64,000 nt of DNA from assembly GCF_033118175.1 (NCBI RefSeq), contig NC_083692.1, positions 93,800,501-93,864,500 of the forward strand. Direction: 5' to 3'. This document shows, piece after piece, positions 22,643 to 35,940 of the stretch. Source of the DNA: Dama dama. Lineage: Eukaryota; Chordata; Mammalia; Artiodactyla; Cervidae. The first letter of the stretch is position 1; each line of letters begins with the position of its first letter. The notes beneath the pieces were generated by a model. The model was given only the letters and a program-made list of their open reading frames with translations. It was not told where the DNA came from and did no database searches. Made by a program: the position numbers and the translations under genes.

Positions 22643-23534
22643 GCTTATGAATCAGCTCTCATCAAACTTTTTCTTCAATTGCTTACTGTTGGAGACCAAG
22701 AACAATTTGGGGGCAATCCCATAAAAATCTATTTTTGTTGGTATGACAGAATTTTGACAGTAAAAGTTCTGTTAAATATGAAACATACACAACGAGTCTG
22801 TACTCAGGACTCCCAGAGTTTTAGGATCCAGCCAGTATTTTATAAAATGTAAACAAACAAAAAAATAAAATAAGTTTCTTTTATTTAAAAAGGTAGTTTG
22901 CTTCTCCTAAAATATAAAAGATGGCTCATGCTCAATAAGCAACCAAAGACTGACAGCAAAGCATGAGGCTAAATAAAATGCTTTACATAAAGTTATTAGC
23001 TTGATACATGCACTGAGAAGGAGCTCAGTAAAAATAATGTTATTATTACTATTTGTCTAACAGTACAATCCAGTAACACTTACAACAAAATTAACTGGAC
23101 ACAAATTACCTGCATACATAAACAGTAGTGCACGTGGTCATTAGCCATGAATAAGTTCTCATATATTCTTATAATTAATAAACACTACCTTTACAGAACC
23201 AGATATCGTTGTTCTCCTTCCTGTTTGAGAGTTTTGAAATGTTATATCATGATTTATATTTTTCCCTAACTGCAAATTAATCCTCTTTCTCCATCCCTGA
23301 TAATCATGTTCCTGAAAGTCACAGAGGCCAAACAGTATTCTCTCAAGAAGGTGCCCCTGACTCCCCACACTCGGTCGTAGGAAAAAATTCCCTGGTTCTA
23401 CGGAGCAGGCTTGCCGACTCTAGAGTGTGGAGTGTGGGCAGCACAGAGCAAGACTGCACCATCCCCATGAGAAAGGACGGGTGTCTCGGGGCAGGAATGC
23501 TCAGGCAAGACAAAGGATGTCAGTGAACCATTTC
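22643..23534. other. Unassigned sequence
   Basis: No gene or confident repeat. 23,390-23,530 may already belong to the decayed 5' part of the L1 that is recognisable from 23,535. Confidence 0.4.
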
Positions 23535-23975
23535 ATTTCTCTGCAGATATCTTAGAGGCTAGGAGAGAGTGGGATGATATGGTCAAAGTTCTCAAAGAAA
23601 ACTCAAACCAAGAATACTTTAACCAGCAAGGCTGTCCCTCGGAAATGAAGGCAAGAATGAAGATAAAGATTTCCCAGACAAACAAAAGCTGAGTGAGTTC
23701 ACCATCACCAGACCTGTTTTACAAGAAGTGCTGAAAGGAGTTCTTCAAGGTGAAATGAAATAATACTAACTAGTAGTATGAAAACACATGAAAATACAAA
23801 GCACACTGGTTAAGGTAAGTATATAGTCAAATTGAGAATATTCTAAAGTAATAATATATACTGGTGTAATATACTATAATATACATACTGGTGGCATGTT
23901 AATCACTTAACTCTACTATAAAGATTAATGAACAAAAACATTAAAAATAGCTATAGCTACAATAATTTGTTAATG

Positions 23976-24186
23976 TGGTGGTGGTTTAGTTGCTAAGTTG
24001 TGTCCGACTCTTTGTGATCCTATGTACTGTAGCCTGCCAGGCTCCTCTGTCCATGGGATTTTCCAGCAAGAATACTGGAGTGGGTTGCCACTTACTTTTC
24101 TAGGGGATCTTCCCAACCCAGGAATTGAAGTCAAGTCTCCTGCATTGCAGGCGGATACTTCACTGCTGAGCCATCAGGGAAGCCCC
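23976..24186 (-). mobile_element. Bov-tA SINE, reverse strand
   Basis: It runs from the reversed tail (AGTTGCTAAGTTGTGTCCGA) to the reversed tRNA-like head (GAGCCATCAGGGAAGCCCC), and is nested in the old L1. A loose flanking match (TTTGTTAATG/GTTGTTGATG) may be the target duplication. Confidence 0.93.
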
Positions 24187-24333
24187 AAGTTGTTGATGGA
24201 CACAATATAAAAAGATGTAAATTATGACATCAAAAACATGAAATGGAGGGGAGTAAATGGATAGAATTTTTATATAAAATTGAAGTTAGGTTGTCATCCG
24301 ATTAAAACAGACTGCTGTAACCATGGGACGTTT

Positions 24334-24479
24334 GGGAATACCCTGGTGGTCCAGCAGTTAGGACTCAGTGCTTTTACTACCAGGGCTCAAACTTTGGCCA
24401 GGGAGCTAAGATCTAGCAAACCATGCAGCACAGCCAATAAATAAATAATAAAGGTATTAAAAAAAAAAAAAAAAAAAAA
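24334..24479 (+). mobile_element. CHR-type artiodactyl SINE
   Basis: The head ATACCCTGGTGGTCCAGCAG, the middle GGCCAGGGAGCTAAGATCTA, the GCAGCACAGCCAATAAATAA end and a terminal run of about 20 A are typical of CHR-2-like tRNA-derived SINEs of cetartiodactyls. It is distinct from Bov-tA: there is no Bov-A body. Nested in the old L1. Confidence 0.85.
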
Positions 24480-25975
24480 CTACTGGATCTCTTATGGAAG
24501 GCTGCCTCTTGGTAACCATAAAGAAAAAACCTACAGTAGACACAAAAGATAAAGATAAGGAAGTTAAAGCATACAGTTAGAGAATCATTAATTCACAAAG
24601 GAAGACTGTAAGAAAAGAACAAAGGAATTACAAAACAGCCAGAAAACAATTAATAAGACATCATTAAGTTTTTTGCTATCAATACTTACTTTAAATGCAA
24701 ATAAATTAAATTCACCAACTAAAAGATACAGAGTGACTGGATGGGTAAAAAGAAAAGTATATGCTATCTACAAGAGACTCATTTCAGCTTTAAGTAAGCA
24801 TACAGGGTGGAAGTTAAGGAATGGGAAAAACATATTTCATGCAAATGGAAACCAAAACAGAATAGGAGTAGCTATACTTATCTCAGATAAAATATAATTT
24901 ACATCAAAAACCATAATAAAAGACAAAGAAGATAATTATATAAAGGGTTCAATTCTTTAACAGGATTTAATAATTGCAAATGTTTATGCATCCAACATTG
25001 GAGCACCTAAATATGTTTGATTTGAAGGGAAAATCAGACAACAGTTTAGTAATAGTAGGAGACTTCAGTATCCCACTCTCAAAATGGATGCATCATCCAG
25101 ACAGAAAATCAGTGACAGAATATTGGACTTAAAATACACATTAGAACAGATAAGCTAACAAATATATACAGAACATTTCATCCAACAGCAACAGAATACA
25201 TTCTTTTCAAGCACTCATGGAACATTCTCCAGGATGGTTCACATTAGACCACAAAACAAATCTCAACAAATTGCAGAAGACTGAAACCATAATAGCAATG
25301 TTATAAAACTATAAATAACAGAAGGAACACTGGAAAATTCACAAATCTATGGAGATTACACAAATGCCCCTGAAAAACCAATTAATCAAAGGTGAAATCA
25401 AAACTATCTTGAGACAAAAGAAAATTACTGATGAACATAGATGTAAAAATCCTCAGCAAAATGTCAGCAAACTGAATTCAAAAACACATTGAAAAGGAAC
25501 ATATATCATGATCAAGTGGGAGTTATTCCTGGGATGCTAGGATGGCTTAACATAAACAAATCGATCAATGTGATACACTACATTAATAGAACAAAGGATA
25601 AAAATCACATGATCATTTCAATAGATGCAGAAACAGTATTTGACAAATTTCAACATCTTTTCATGATAAAAACTCTCAAGTAAATTGGGTATAGATGGTA
25701 TGTACTTCAACAGCAAAGGAAACCATCTCAAAATGAAAAGACAATGAGAGTGGCAAGAGTAGGCCTCCTTGGTGGTGGATGTCCAATGTTCAACATAATA
25801 CTAGAGGTCTTAGCCAGATAAATTAGGCAAGAAAAGGCATCCAAATCAGGAAGGAAGAAATAAAATTGTCTCTGATTGTAAACAATATCATATAGTATAT
25901 AGAAAACTCTGAAGACTACACCAAAAAACTTTCAAAATAAGTAAATTCAGTAAAGTTGCAGGATGCAAAATGCTT

Positions 25976-27944
25976 AATGGTTAACATACTAAGATGTGCC
26001 CTCATCCTCAGCTGTGAGGACTGCATACCAGAGGATTTTGGCTCTTTGCAGCCAGTAAACACTCAGCCTGCAGGACTGCAGTCTCCCAACTGCTCTCCCA
26101 TATCAGCCTTTTCCCCCTTACTTGTTGGCAATATCTGGCTATATACAATATATGTTCATCAGGAAGCTTTGGTCTCCAATATTATTCAAGCGACCAGATT
26201 ATTCAGAGCCACCAGATCCACAGAATATGCAGATAAAAAGTAGAGCCAGCCTATTTAGCATATTGCAGTACAAGCCAGGAAAACTCTGGTGCTCAACAGG
26301 AAAAACAAAAACAAGAAAGATATACGTGTCTAAGAATCATTAATTATCATTCTTTGAAGCAAATATGATTGCAAAAATTATCAGTAGCAAAGCTCATTAG
26401 TTCTTTCAATGTCAACTGAAATGCCAAGAATCCCTTCTGTCTTTCCAAGAATGTTTTGTTATACATGGTTCATTTTTTATTGAAATGAACTAAAATAACT
26501 CTGAAAGAAACTTCTATTATACAGCTTCAAGTCTTGGAGCAGATATAAATTTGGAGAAGCTCAATGAGGATAATTTATATCTATGTCAAACTACCCTAGC
26601 TTGTAACTCTTTTCCTAAATTACATACAACTTTAATTAAAGTGAAGACTGCTATTTTTGATCAACCACTGTTAAATGGGACCTATATGAAAGTCATTTCA
26701 ACCTGAAACTTAAAGACACCCCGATGTCAGTGTTTCAATAATTTCAATATTCAGTAACTTATACAGAGTCCTGCTATCTCTGACTTAGAAATGAGCCAAA
26801 GAGAGCAGAGTAAAAGAGACCCAAGTGGTTCATAGAGATCTATGATTAGGAGGTCATCCCGTTCATTTGAAGGGTTACATTTCACCACCCTCGGGAATGA
26901 TAAATCATCCTATTTTTAAACTATAACCTCTTTAAATAGATTATTCTGAAGTCTATGTTCTTTGTGTTTTTTGAAAAATCTTCTCTGTTTATAAAATTAA
27001 TATATTTTTTAAACTGCACATAGTAGTGCAAATAATGAGGAATCCTCCCTCTCCATCCCCATGATACCGACACCCAGTGCTAGTCACGGACATACAAGCA
27101 GAGTTTGAGCCCTTGAGTCCATGAGTGATTCAGGTGTACCTGGGGTTTAATCTGTTCAACTTCAGGGGCTGCCCTCCAGCACCCTTTTTGCTGAAGTTTG
27201 AGAAACCTTTGGGAGAGAACTCTTCTGGAGAAGTGCCCATGATGAGACCAATCTGCTGGTCAAGCCCTTTGTTTGGAGAGGAGTGATTCTGTGTGTTGTG
27301 TACACAGAATACTGGACTTGCCATCTCAGCCCTGTGAGGGGATGGGGGGATTTGTAAATAAAAATTGTGGAAACAACTCCTCTGTACACTGACATAGAGG
27401 GGCCCAGCCAACACCACCATGACATCCATTTACAGACTATGACAAAGGAGATGGAGGCATTCTTTCTTGGGGCCCTAAGACGGCATGAGTGCATCTGTGA
27501 TGAGCCTGGTGGAACAGAGGTCTGGCCTCAGTGCCCACTGGGAGTGGCCTCACTCTGGTGAGCATGTATAAAAATCTCTTACGTGTACAAGGGTCCCTGA
27601 TACTGTTTTTTCACAGGCTTAAAAAATAGCTTCCTGTGTGTTATTTTATTGAATGCTCACAGCAATCTTTGGCATAGGCTTGGTAGATACATAAACCTCT
27701 GAAACAAAATGCTGGGGGAGCCCCAAACATCTGTCACCCTTTATTCTTTGCTGATTGTGCCCTTTGCTGTCAACAGATAAAAGTGGACTCAATCTTTAAG
27801 CTATAATGTTATTACCACATTATTGTTCTCACCTCCTAGACAACACTCTCCTCCTTTATAGCTCTACCAGAGTCTACTCTCCAGATACCTGCTATACCCT
27901 CAGCTCCCATCTGAAGAAGTGATATCCATAGATTTTTTTCTTAG
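25976..27944. other. Unassigned sequence
   Basis: Nothing recognisable. 25,978-26,340 follows the L1 break with non-L1 sequence. Overlapping reverse-strand open frames at 27,130-27,494 and a plus-strand one at 27,367-27,561 have no recognisable domains and could be chance frames in a relatively GC-rich patch. Confidence 0.4.
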
Positions 27945-27958
27945 GAAAGTAGGTGTAG
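27945..27958 (+). repeat. L1 target-site duplication, 5' copy
   Basis: GAAAGTAGGTGTAG here matches GAAAGTGGGTGTAG at 35,981-35,994 with one A/G mismatch, bracketing the full-length L1. Confidence 0.8.
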
Positions 27959-30858
27959 AAGAGAACAAGATAGCGGAGGAGTAGGTGGACGTGGAGTACA
28001 TCTCTCTCCACAGATACATCAGGAACACAGCTTCAGACACAGAAGTGCATGCAGAACACCAGCTGAGAGTGGACAGGAGAACCTGACAAGCAGAAAAGAA
28101 TATATAGAACCACGCAAAACTCGGTAGAAGAAAGGAACTAGGGGGAAAAACAGGAGTGTTTGTAGGACTGGACCTTCCCTTGGTGGGTGGGGGAACTGAA
28201 GCAGGGATCCGATCCCCACATCAGGGCAACTGTCTGAGTCAGAGGAGAAACATTTAAGGCTGCGAGTGAAACAGCTGATCTGTGGCAGCCTGAATGAAAT
28301 GAGAATCAGACAGTCCTTGCCGCAGCCATACATACCCTGGACAGGAATGCAGGTGCCCTGGAGGGGGCAGCTGCTGGGAGCTGGAGTTTAGGGATTGTGG
28401 AGCAATCCCAGGGCGAGGGCTGCTGTTGACTGTGGAGAGATGGATTGAGGGGAGGTGAGGGAGGAGACTGTGGTGGGAAATGCCTGTGGAGGAAAGCCAT
28501 GCAGCCATGGAAGCAAGGAGATACTGCTGAGTCATGCGTAGGGGGTGGAGTCATCACCATGGCCTCTCTCCCCCCACAGGCCAGCATCAGCAGCTGAACA
28601 ATAGAGAGGCTGGCCCATCAAACACCTGAAGCACTGAACTACAGCCAGGGGGACTCCATGTGCCTGAGGGGCCCCTCTATGTGCCTGACGTGCCAAACAA
28701 CAGCGAAGGACCCCAGGCAAGCGAGCCCTCTAAGTGCCTGAATGGGTGGAGCTACAGAGAAAGACTGGCCAAAGAGGCCTTCTGATCGCCAGCTACAACA
28801 GGCTTGAAAAAAGACTCCAATGGGGCCATAACTCCTGTGGCGGAGGCAGTCCATGCCCCTGCACACTTGGCACCACCACGGTCCCCACAAGCCAAGTAGC
28901 TGCATCACTTTCATGCTCAACCCTCACGGGGGCAGAGCTGTCACAGACAAAGAAAGTCTTGTGTCTATGCACGCAGGGTCGCTTTGGTCGTGTCCAACTC
29001 TTTGTGACTCTAGACTGTGGCCTGCCAGGCTTCTCTGTCAGGCGGCTTCTCCAGGCTAAAATACTGGAGTGTATTGGCCAATACTGGTTGCCATGTCCTT
29101 CTAGAGCACTGTATTTCCTGCCGCCCTAACCGTCAACTCCCCTGAGTCCCTGGTGCTGCCAGAACCCCTGCGACCCATGCAGCTGCACCACCTCCACGCC
29201 TGGCCCTCACAGGGGCAAGCCCAAGTCCTCCAGGGCAGCCTCAGGAGCAAACCCCACTGGGCGACCCACATGCAGAGGTGGAGATGAAACCACAACTGAA
29301 ACCCAGGGGCAGTGGGGCTAAGGAAGACGACCCAAACCCTGCCCACCAGCTGTGCAAGCTGCAGATTAAATCCACACGATCAACTATCCAGACTCTATGA
29401 CTACGGAATATATAAAAGGTCATTGAGAGCTCCCACAAAAGAAAATGCACTAGTTCTGATATCTGCGGACATTGGAGGCAAGAACACAGAGGAGGAGGAC
29501 CAGATTAGAATCTGAGCTGCCCCCACAGCAGGTCCAGAGATCAGCACAGTGTTGGAAGGCATCCTAGGGAGGTGAGGTGGACTGTGACTCCCAGTGATGG
29601 AAAGGACTCTGACAGGAGTAACTCAAGAAAAATATTTTTTATTCTTATGTCTTGACTTGTTCTGTAGATTCTTTTGGATTCTTTCTCTCTCTTTTTTTTC
29701 CTTTTTTCTTTCCCCACTCTGTTGTAATTGCCGATTTTATTGGCACTATGAAATCTAATTAAGTTTTTGAGCTTTTTTTTCCTCAGTCACATTTTTTATT
29801 GTTGGTATAAACCTCTGTCTCTAAGTTGGGCTTTTGCAGTCGTTGGAGTTTTCCTTTTTTTTTTTTTCTTGCTTTTTTTTCATTATTTTTTTCTTTTATC
29901 TTTTTCATAATTTAAATTTTTAATTTTTTAAATCCTATTGAATTTTTCTACATTTATATCTCTGTTTGCCTTTCCTACTGTTCTTTTCCCTTTGCAGTTA
30001 ATCTTTAATATATATAAATCTTCTTCATCTACCCAATTTAACTTTGCATATCTGTTCTTTCTTTTTCTTTCTTTCCTTTCCTCTCAACATATTTATTAGA
30101 CTTGTTTTCATGGCTTTATTCCCCACATGGCACCTTGCTTTAGTTTTGTTTTCCAGCTTGCGCTTTAGTTAGTCTTGTTCTTAACTGGTAACTATAATTT
30201 TTTATTTCCTTTGATCACCAGGTCAATCTACTGTACTTTATTTTTGTTGGACTATTTTGACTTTGCTTATGGGTATATGTGTATATGTGTATATTCCATT
30301 ATTTTAATTATTATTTGCCTGACTTTGTAACTGCCATTGGTCTGGGGTTCCTCTGGTATTTGTTTTAAATCTTTTTAAAGCATAACAAACCACTTGTGGA
30401 ATCTTTGTTCCTGACCAGAGATCAAGCCCTGAGCCTTTGGAGTGGGAGCAGTGGCTCCAAGACCCGAGACTACCAGAGAACTAACCCTAGGGAGTATCAA
30501 ATAGTGAGAACTCACACAAAGGAAGCCACTTGAATACAAGACCCAGCATCACCCAACCAGTAGCACCCTGTGCAGGACGCCTCATCTACACAACAAACAA
30601 AACAAAAATACAAACCCAACCATCAGCAGACAGGATTAACTCACTCAGCCTTGACCATCAGAGGAAAAACAAACAAACAAACAAAAAACTCAGCACAAAT
30701 CTCACCCCATATGAAGCTTACACAAACCACTGGACCAACCTTAGGAGGGCAGAAACCAAAAGGAAGAAAGAATTCAACCTTGAAGTCTGGGAAAAGCAGA
30801 TCTCACACAAAATAAGTTAAAAATAATAATAATGTAAAGGCAGAGAAATACTACACAA
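27959..30858 (+). promoter_or_regulatory. L1 5' UTR / internal promoter region
   Basis: About 2.9 kb precede ORF1. The first 1.7 kb are relatively GC-rich and contain repeated GTGCCTGA...GAGGGG/GAGCCC-like blocks (28,650-28,745). 29,640-30,400 is T-rich with long T runs on the plus strand. In L1 the 5' UTR carries an internal pol II promoter; here that is an inference from position, and I see no single decisive motif. Open frames in this region have no known protein product. Confidence 0.6.
28966..29110 (+). other. Bov-A-like segment inside the L1 5' UTR
   Basis: GTCGTGTCCAACTCTTTGTG, GCCTGCCAGGCTTCTCTGTC and AAAATACTGGAGTGTATTGG are the antisense of a Bov-A/BovB 3' unit. No target duplication surrounds it. 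My recollection is that bovine L1 5' UTRs carry this segment as part of the consensus, so it is probably an ancestral capture rather than an insertion in this copy. Confidence 0.6.
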
Positions 30859-31719
30859 ATGAAAGAACAAACTAGAAACACAGAACTCCAAATAAATGAA
30901 GAGGAAATAAGCAAATTATCTGAAAAAGAATTCAGAATAATGATAGTAAAGATTATCAAAAACCTCGAAAACAGAATGGAGAAAATGCAAGAATCAATTA
31001 ACAAAGATCTAGAAGAATTAAAGAATAAACATACAGAGAGAAATAACACAATTACTGAAATTAAAAATACTCTAGAAGGAATCAATAGCAGAATATCTGA
31101 AGCAGAAAAGCAAATCAGTGAGCTAGAAGATAAAATGGTGGAAATAACTTTTGAAGAGCAGCATAAAGTAAAAACAATGAAAAGAACTGAGGATAGTTTC
31201 AGAGACCTCTGGGACAATATCAAGTGCACCAGCATTCAAATTATAAGGGTCCCAGAAGAAGAAGAGAAAAAGAAAGGGTATGAGAAAATTTTTGAAGAGA
31301 TTATAATTGAAAATTTCCCCAACATGGAAAAGGAAATAGTCAATCAAGTCCAAGAGGCACAAAGTCCCATACAGGATAAACTCAAGGAGAAACACGCCAA
31401 GACACATACTAATCAAACTAACAAAGACTAAACACAAAGGAACACAAAAGCAGCAAGGGAGAAGCAACAAGTAGCACTGAAGGGAAACCCCGTACGCTTC
31501 ACAGCTGATCTTTCAGCAGAAACTCTGCAGGCCAGAAGGGAAAGGCAGGATATATTTAAATTACTGAAAGGGAAAAATCTACAACCAAGATTACTATACC
31601 CAGCAAGGATCTCATTCAAAATTGATGAAGAAATCAAAAGCTTTTCAGACAAGCAAAAGTTAAGAGAATTCAGTACCACCAAACCAGCTTTACAACAAAT
31701 GTTAAAGGGACTCATATAG
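30859..31719 (+). pseudogene. L1 ORF1 (RNA-binding protein), frameshifted
   Basis: ORF1p is the L1 RNA-binding trimer protein. The first 170 codons read an alpha-helical, Glu/Lys-rich coiled coil (about residues 1-95) and then the RRM-like domain (IQIIRVPEEEE to NFPNMEKE). Near 31,363 a probable 2-base deletion (CAAAGTCCC where bovine L1s usually have CAAAGAGTCCC) throws the frame off and it ends at 31,431. The C-terminal domain remains readable in another frame (ADLSAETLQARRE; QKLREFSTTKPALQ) to TAG at 31,719. Start chosen as the first Met of the long frame. Confidence 0.85.
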
Positions 31720-31777
31720 TCAAGAAATACATGAGGAGAAAAAAGATCTACAAAATCAACCCCAAACAATTAAGAAA

Positions 31778-34700
31778 ATGTCAATAGGAACATATATATC
31801 AATAATTACTTTAAATGTAAATGGATTAAATGCTCCTACCAAAAGACACAGACTGGCTGAATGGATACAAAAACAAGACCTATATATATGCTGTGTACAA
31901 GAAACCCACTTCAGACCTCAAGACACATATAGACTGAAAGTGAGAGGATGGAAAAATATATTCCATGCAAATATGAAGAAAAAGAAAGCTGGAGTAGCAA
32001 TCCTCATATCAGACAAAATAGACCTGAAAATAAAGAAGATTATAAGAGATAAGGAAGGACACAACATGATGACCAAGGAATCAATGCAAGAGGAAGACAT
32101 AATAATTGTAAATATCTATGCACCCAACATAGGAGCACCTCAATACATAGGACAAACACTAACAGACATAAAAGGAGAAACTGATAGTAACATAACAATA
32201 GTAGGAGACTTTAACACCCCACTCACACCAATGGACAGATCATCAAAACAGAAAATTAATAAGGAAACACAAGTCTTAAATGATACATTAGATGAGATGG
32301 ATCTCATTTGCATCTTCAGGACATTCCATCCAAATGCAGAAGAATACAACTTCTTCTCAAGTGCACATGGAACATTCTCCAGGATAGACCACATCTTGGG
32401 TCACTAATCAAACCTCAGTAAATTTAAGAAAATTGAAATCATATCAAGCATCCTCTCCAACCACAATGCTATGAGACTAGATATCAATTACAAGAAAAAA
32501 ACTATAAGAAATATAAACACATGGAGATTAAACAACACAATTCTAAATAACCAACAGGTTACTGAAGAAATCAAAAGGGAAATCAAAAAATTTCTATAAA
32601 CAAATGACAATGAAAACACAACAACCCAAAACCTATGGGATGTAGCAAAAGCAGTTCTAACAGGGAATACAATACAATCCTACCTCAAGAAACAAGAAAA
32701 ACATCAAACAGACAATCTAACTTTACACCTAAAGCAACTGGAAAAAGAAGAAGAAGAACAACAACAACAACAAAAAAAAAATCAGTAGAAAGAAAGAAAT
32801 CATAAAGATCCAAGCAGAAATAAATGAAAAAGAAATGAAAGAAACAATAGTAAAGATTAATAAAACTAAAAGCTGGTTCTTTGAGAAGATAAACAAAATT
32901 GACAAACCTTTAGCCAGACTCATCAAGAAAAACAGAGAGAAGAGTCAAATCAACGAAATGAGAAATGAAAAAGGAGAGGTTACAACAGACAGCGTAGAAA
33001 TACAAAGGATTATAAGAGACTATTATGAACAACTATATGGCAATAAAATGGATAACCGGGAAGAAATGGAAAGATTCTTAGAAAAGTTCAATCTTCCAAG
33101 ACTGAACCAGGAAGAAATAGAAATTATGAGCAACCCAATTACAAGCACTGAAATTGAAGCTGTGATCAGAAATCTCCCAAAAAACAAGCCCAAGACCAGA
33201 TGGCTTCACGGGATAATTCTATGAAACATTTGGAGAAGAGCTAATGCCTATCCTTCTAAAACTCTTTCAAAAAATTGCAGAGGAAGGAACATGTCCAAAC
33301 TCATTCTATGAGGCTACCATCACCATGACACCAAAACCAGACAAAGACAACACAAAAAAAGAAAACCACAGGCCAATATCACTGATGAACACAGATGCAA
33401 AAATCCTCAACAAAATTTTAGCAAACAGAATTCAGCAACACATCAAAAAGCTCATACACCATGATCAAATTGGGTTTATTCCAGGATGCAAGGATTCTTC
33501 AATATGTGGAAATCAATCAATGGGATACACCATATTAACAAATTGAAAGATAAAACCATATGATAATCTCAATAGATGCAGAAATAGCCTTTGACAAAAT
33601 CCAGCACCCATTTATGATTAAAACTGTTCAAAAAATGGGCATAGAAGGAACCTACCTCAACACAGTAAAGGCCATATATGATAAGCCTACAGCAAACATT
33701 ATTCTCAATAGTGAAAAACTAAAAGCATTCCCCCTAAGATCAGGAACAAGACAAGGGTGTCCACTTTCACCACTATTATTCAACATAGTTCTGGAAGTCC
33801 CAGTGACAGCAATCAGAGAAGAAAAAGAAATAAAAGGAATCCAGATCAGAAAAGAAGAAGTAAAGCTCTCACTGATTGCAGATGACATGATACTGTACAT
33901 AGAAAACCCTAAAGATAGTATCAGAAAATTACTAGAGCTAATCAGTGAATTTAGCAAAGTTACAGGATACAAAATCAATACACAGAAATCACTTGCATTT
34001 CTATACACTAACAATGAAAAATCAGAAAGAGAAATTAAGGAATAAATCCGTCACCATTACAAAAAAAAAATTAAATATCTAGGAATAAACTTACCTAAGG
34101 AGACAAAAGAACTGTACACAGAAAATTATAAGACACTAATGAAAGAAATCAAAGATGACATAAACAGATGGAGAGATATTCCATGTTCCTGGGTAGGAAG
34201 AATCAATATTGTGAAAATGACTATACTACCAAATGAAAACTACAGATTCAATGTGATCCCTATCAAATTACCAATGACATTTTTCACAGACCTAGAACAA
34301 AAAATTTCACAATTCATATGGAAACACAAAAGACCCTGAATAGCCAAAGCAGTCTTGAGAAAGAAGAACGGATCTGGAGAAATCAACCTTCTTGACTTCA
34401 GATTATACTACAAAGCTACAGTCATCAAGACAGTATGGTACTGGCACAAAAACAGAAATATAGACCAATGGAACAAGATAGAAAGCCCAGAAATAAACCC
34501 ATGCACCTATGGGTACCTTATTTTTGACAAAGGAGGCAAGAATATACAATGGGGCAAAGACAGCCTCTCCAATAAATGGTGCTGGGAAAACTGGACAGCT
34601 ACATGTAAAAGAATGAAATTAGAACACTTCCTAATGTCATACACAAACATAAACTCAAAATGGATTAAAGACCTAAATGTAAGACCAGAAACTATAAAAC

Positions 34701-35583
34701 TCTTAGAGGAAAACATAGGCAGAACACTCAATGACATAAATCAAAGCAAGATCCTCTATGACCCACCTCCTAGAGTAATGGAAATAAAAGTAAAAGTAAA
34801 CACGTGGGACCTGATTAAGCTTAAAAGCTTTTGCACAGCAAAAGGAAAGTAAAAGCAAGGTGAAAAGACAACCCTCAGAATAGGAGAAAATAATAGCAAA
34901 TGAAACAACTGACAAAGGATTAATTTCCAAAATATACAAGGAGCTCAATAGCAGAAAACCAAATGATCCAACCAGAAATGGGCAGAAGACCTAAACAGAC
35001 ATTTCTCTAAAGAAGACATACAGATGGCTAACAAACACATGAAAAGATGCTCAACATCACTCATTAGCAGAGAAATGCAAATCAAAACTACAATCAGTTA
35101 TCACCTCACACCAATCAGAATGGCCATCATCAAAAAGTCAAAAAACAATAAATGATGGAGAGGGTGTGAAGAAAAGGGAATGCTTTTGCACTGTTGGTGG
35201 GAACGTAAATTGATACAGCCACTATGGAAGATAGTATGGAGATTCCTTTAAAATCTAGGAATAAAACTACCATATGACCCAGCAATCCCACTCCTAGGCA
35301 TATACCCTGAAGAAATCAGAATTGAAAAAGAAACATGTATCCCATTGCTCATTGCAGCACTATTTACAATAGCTAGAACATGTAAGAAACCTAGATATCC
35401 ATTGACAGATGAATGGATAAAGAAGTTATAATACATGTACATAATGGAACATTATTCAGCCATAAAAAGGGATGGATTTGAGTCAGTGCTAATGAGGTGA
35501 ATGAACCTAAAACCTATTATACAGAGTGAAGTCAGAAAGAGAAAGATAAATATCGTATTCTAACGCATATATATGGAATCTAG
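31778..35583 (+). pseudogene. L1 ORF2 (endonuclease-reverse transcriptase), broken
   Basis: It begins at the usual ATG after a 58-base inter-ORF gap. The endonuclease (31,778-32,407) keeps LNVNG, QETHF, NIYAPN, GDFN and RIDHILGH. It stops at 32,405-32,407, where AAA appears to have become TAA, and a later SDH motif reads SNH. Frameshifts follow around the AGAAGAAGAACAACAAC run (32,750-32,780) and near 33,200-33,240 and 33,546. The reverse-transcriptase core is in 33,560-34,045, with RQGCPLSP and the catalytic motif changed from FADD to IADD. The C-terminal region runs on, with stops near 34,339 and 34,852, to TAG at 35,583. It encoded target-primed reverse transcription; now dead. Confidence 0.92.
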
Positions 35584-35940
35584 AAAAATGGTTCTGAAGA
35601 ATTTATTTACAGGGCAGCAATGGAGAAACAGAGAATAGACTTATGGACATGGGGAGAGGGGAAGAGAGGGTGAGATGTATGGAGAGAGTAACATGGAAAC
35701 TTACATCACCATGTGTAAAATAGACAGCCAACGGGAATTTGCTGTATGTCTCGGGAAACTCAAACAGGGGCTCCGTATTAACCTAGAGGGGTGGGGTGGG
35801 GAGGGAGATGGGAGGGAGTTTCAAAAGGGAGGGGATATATGTATGCCTATGGCTGATTCATGCTGAGGTTTGACAGAAAACAACAAAATTCTGTGAAGCA
35901 ATTATCCTTCAATAAAAATAATTTAATTAAAAAAAAAAAC

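Larger units (their letters stand above)
23535..25975 (+). mobile_element. Old L1 LINE with internal deletion and two nested SINEs
   Basis: The distal end of ORF1 is recognisable at 23,535-23,760 (CCAGACAAACAAAAGCTGAG, GTGCTGAAAGGAGTTCTTCA). The inter-ORF region follows, then ORF2 from about 24,670 with the endonuclease (AATAGGAGTAGCTATACTTA; GGAGACTTCAGTATCCCACT). Near 25,418 the sequence jumps from pre-reverse-transcriptase directly to the GATGTAAAAATCCTCAGCAA block, so an internal segment of roughly 1 kb is missing. It ends in reverse transcriptase at GTTGCAGGATGCAAAATGC (25,956-25,974). Many stops in all frames; a dead, old copy. Bov-tA and CHR-type SINEs interrupt the inter-ORF region. 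Confidence 0.85.

Noticed and set aside
22355..22852. 165-codon Glu/Gly/Arg-rich open frame
   Set aside because: Created by the polypurine tract, which removes stops in one strand; no coding signature outside it.
27130..27561. Overlapping frames as an exon or pseudogene
   Set aside because: Three frames on two strands are open at once in a slightly GC-rich patch, with nothing recognisable in any of them.
28734..29129. 131-codon forward frame in the L1 5' UTR
   Set aside because: Bovine L1 has no known protein from this region and the frame crosses the Bov-A-like block; treated as chance.
30774..31470. Hydrophobic reverse-strand frames suggesting membrane proteins
   Set aside because: They are antisense of the Lys/Glu-rich L1 ORF1, whose complement reads as Phe/Leu/Ser-rich.
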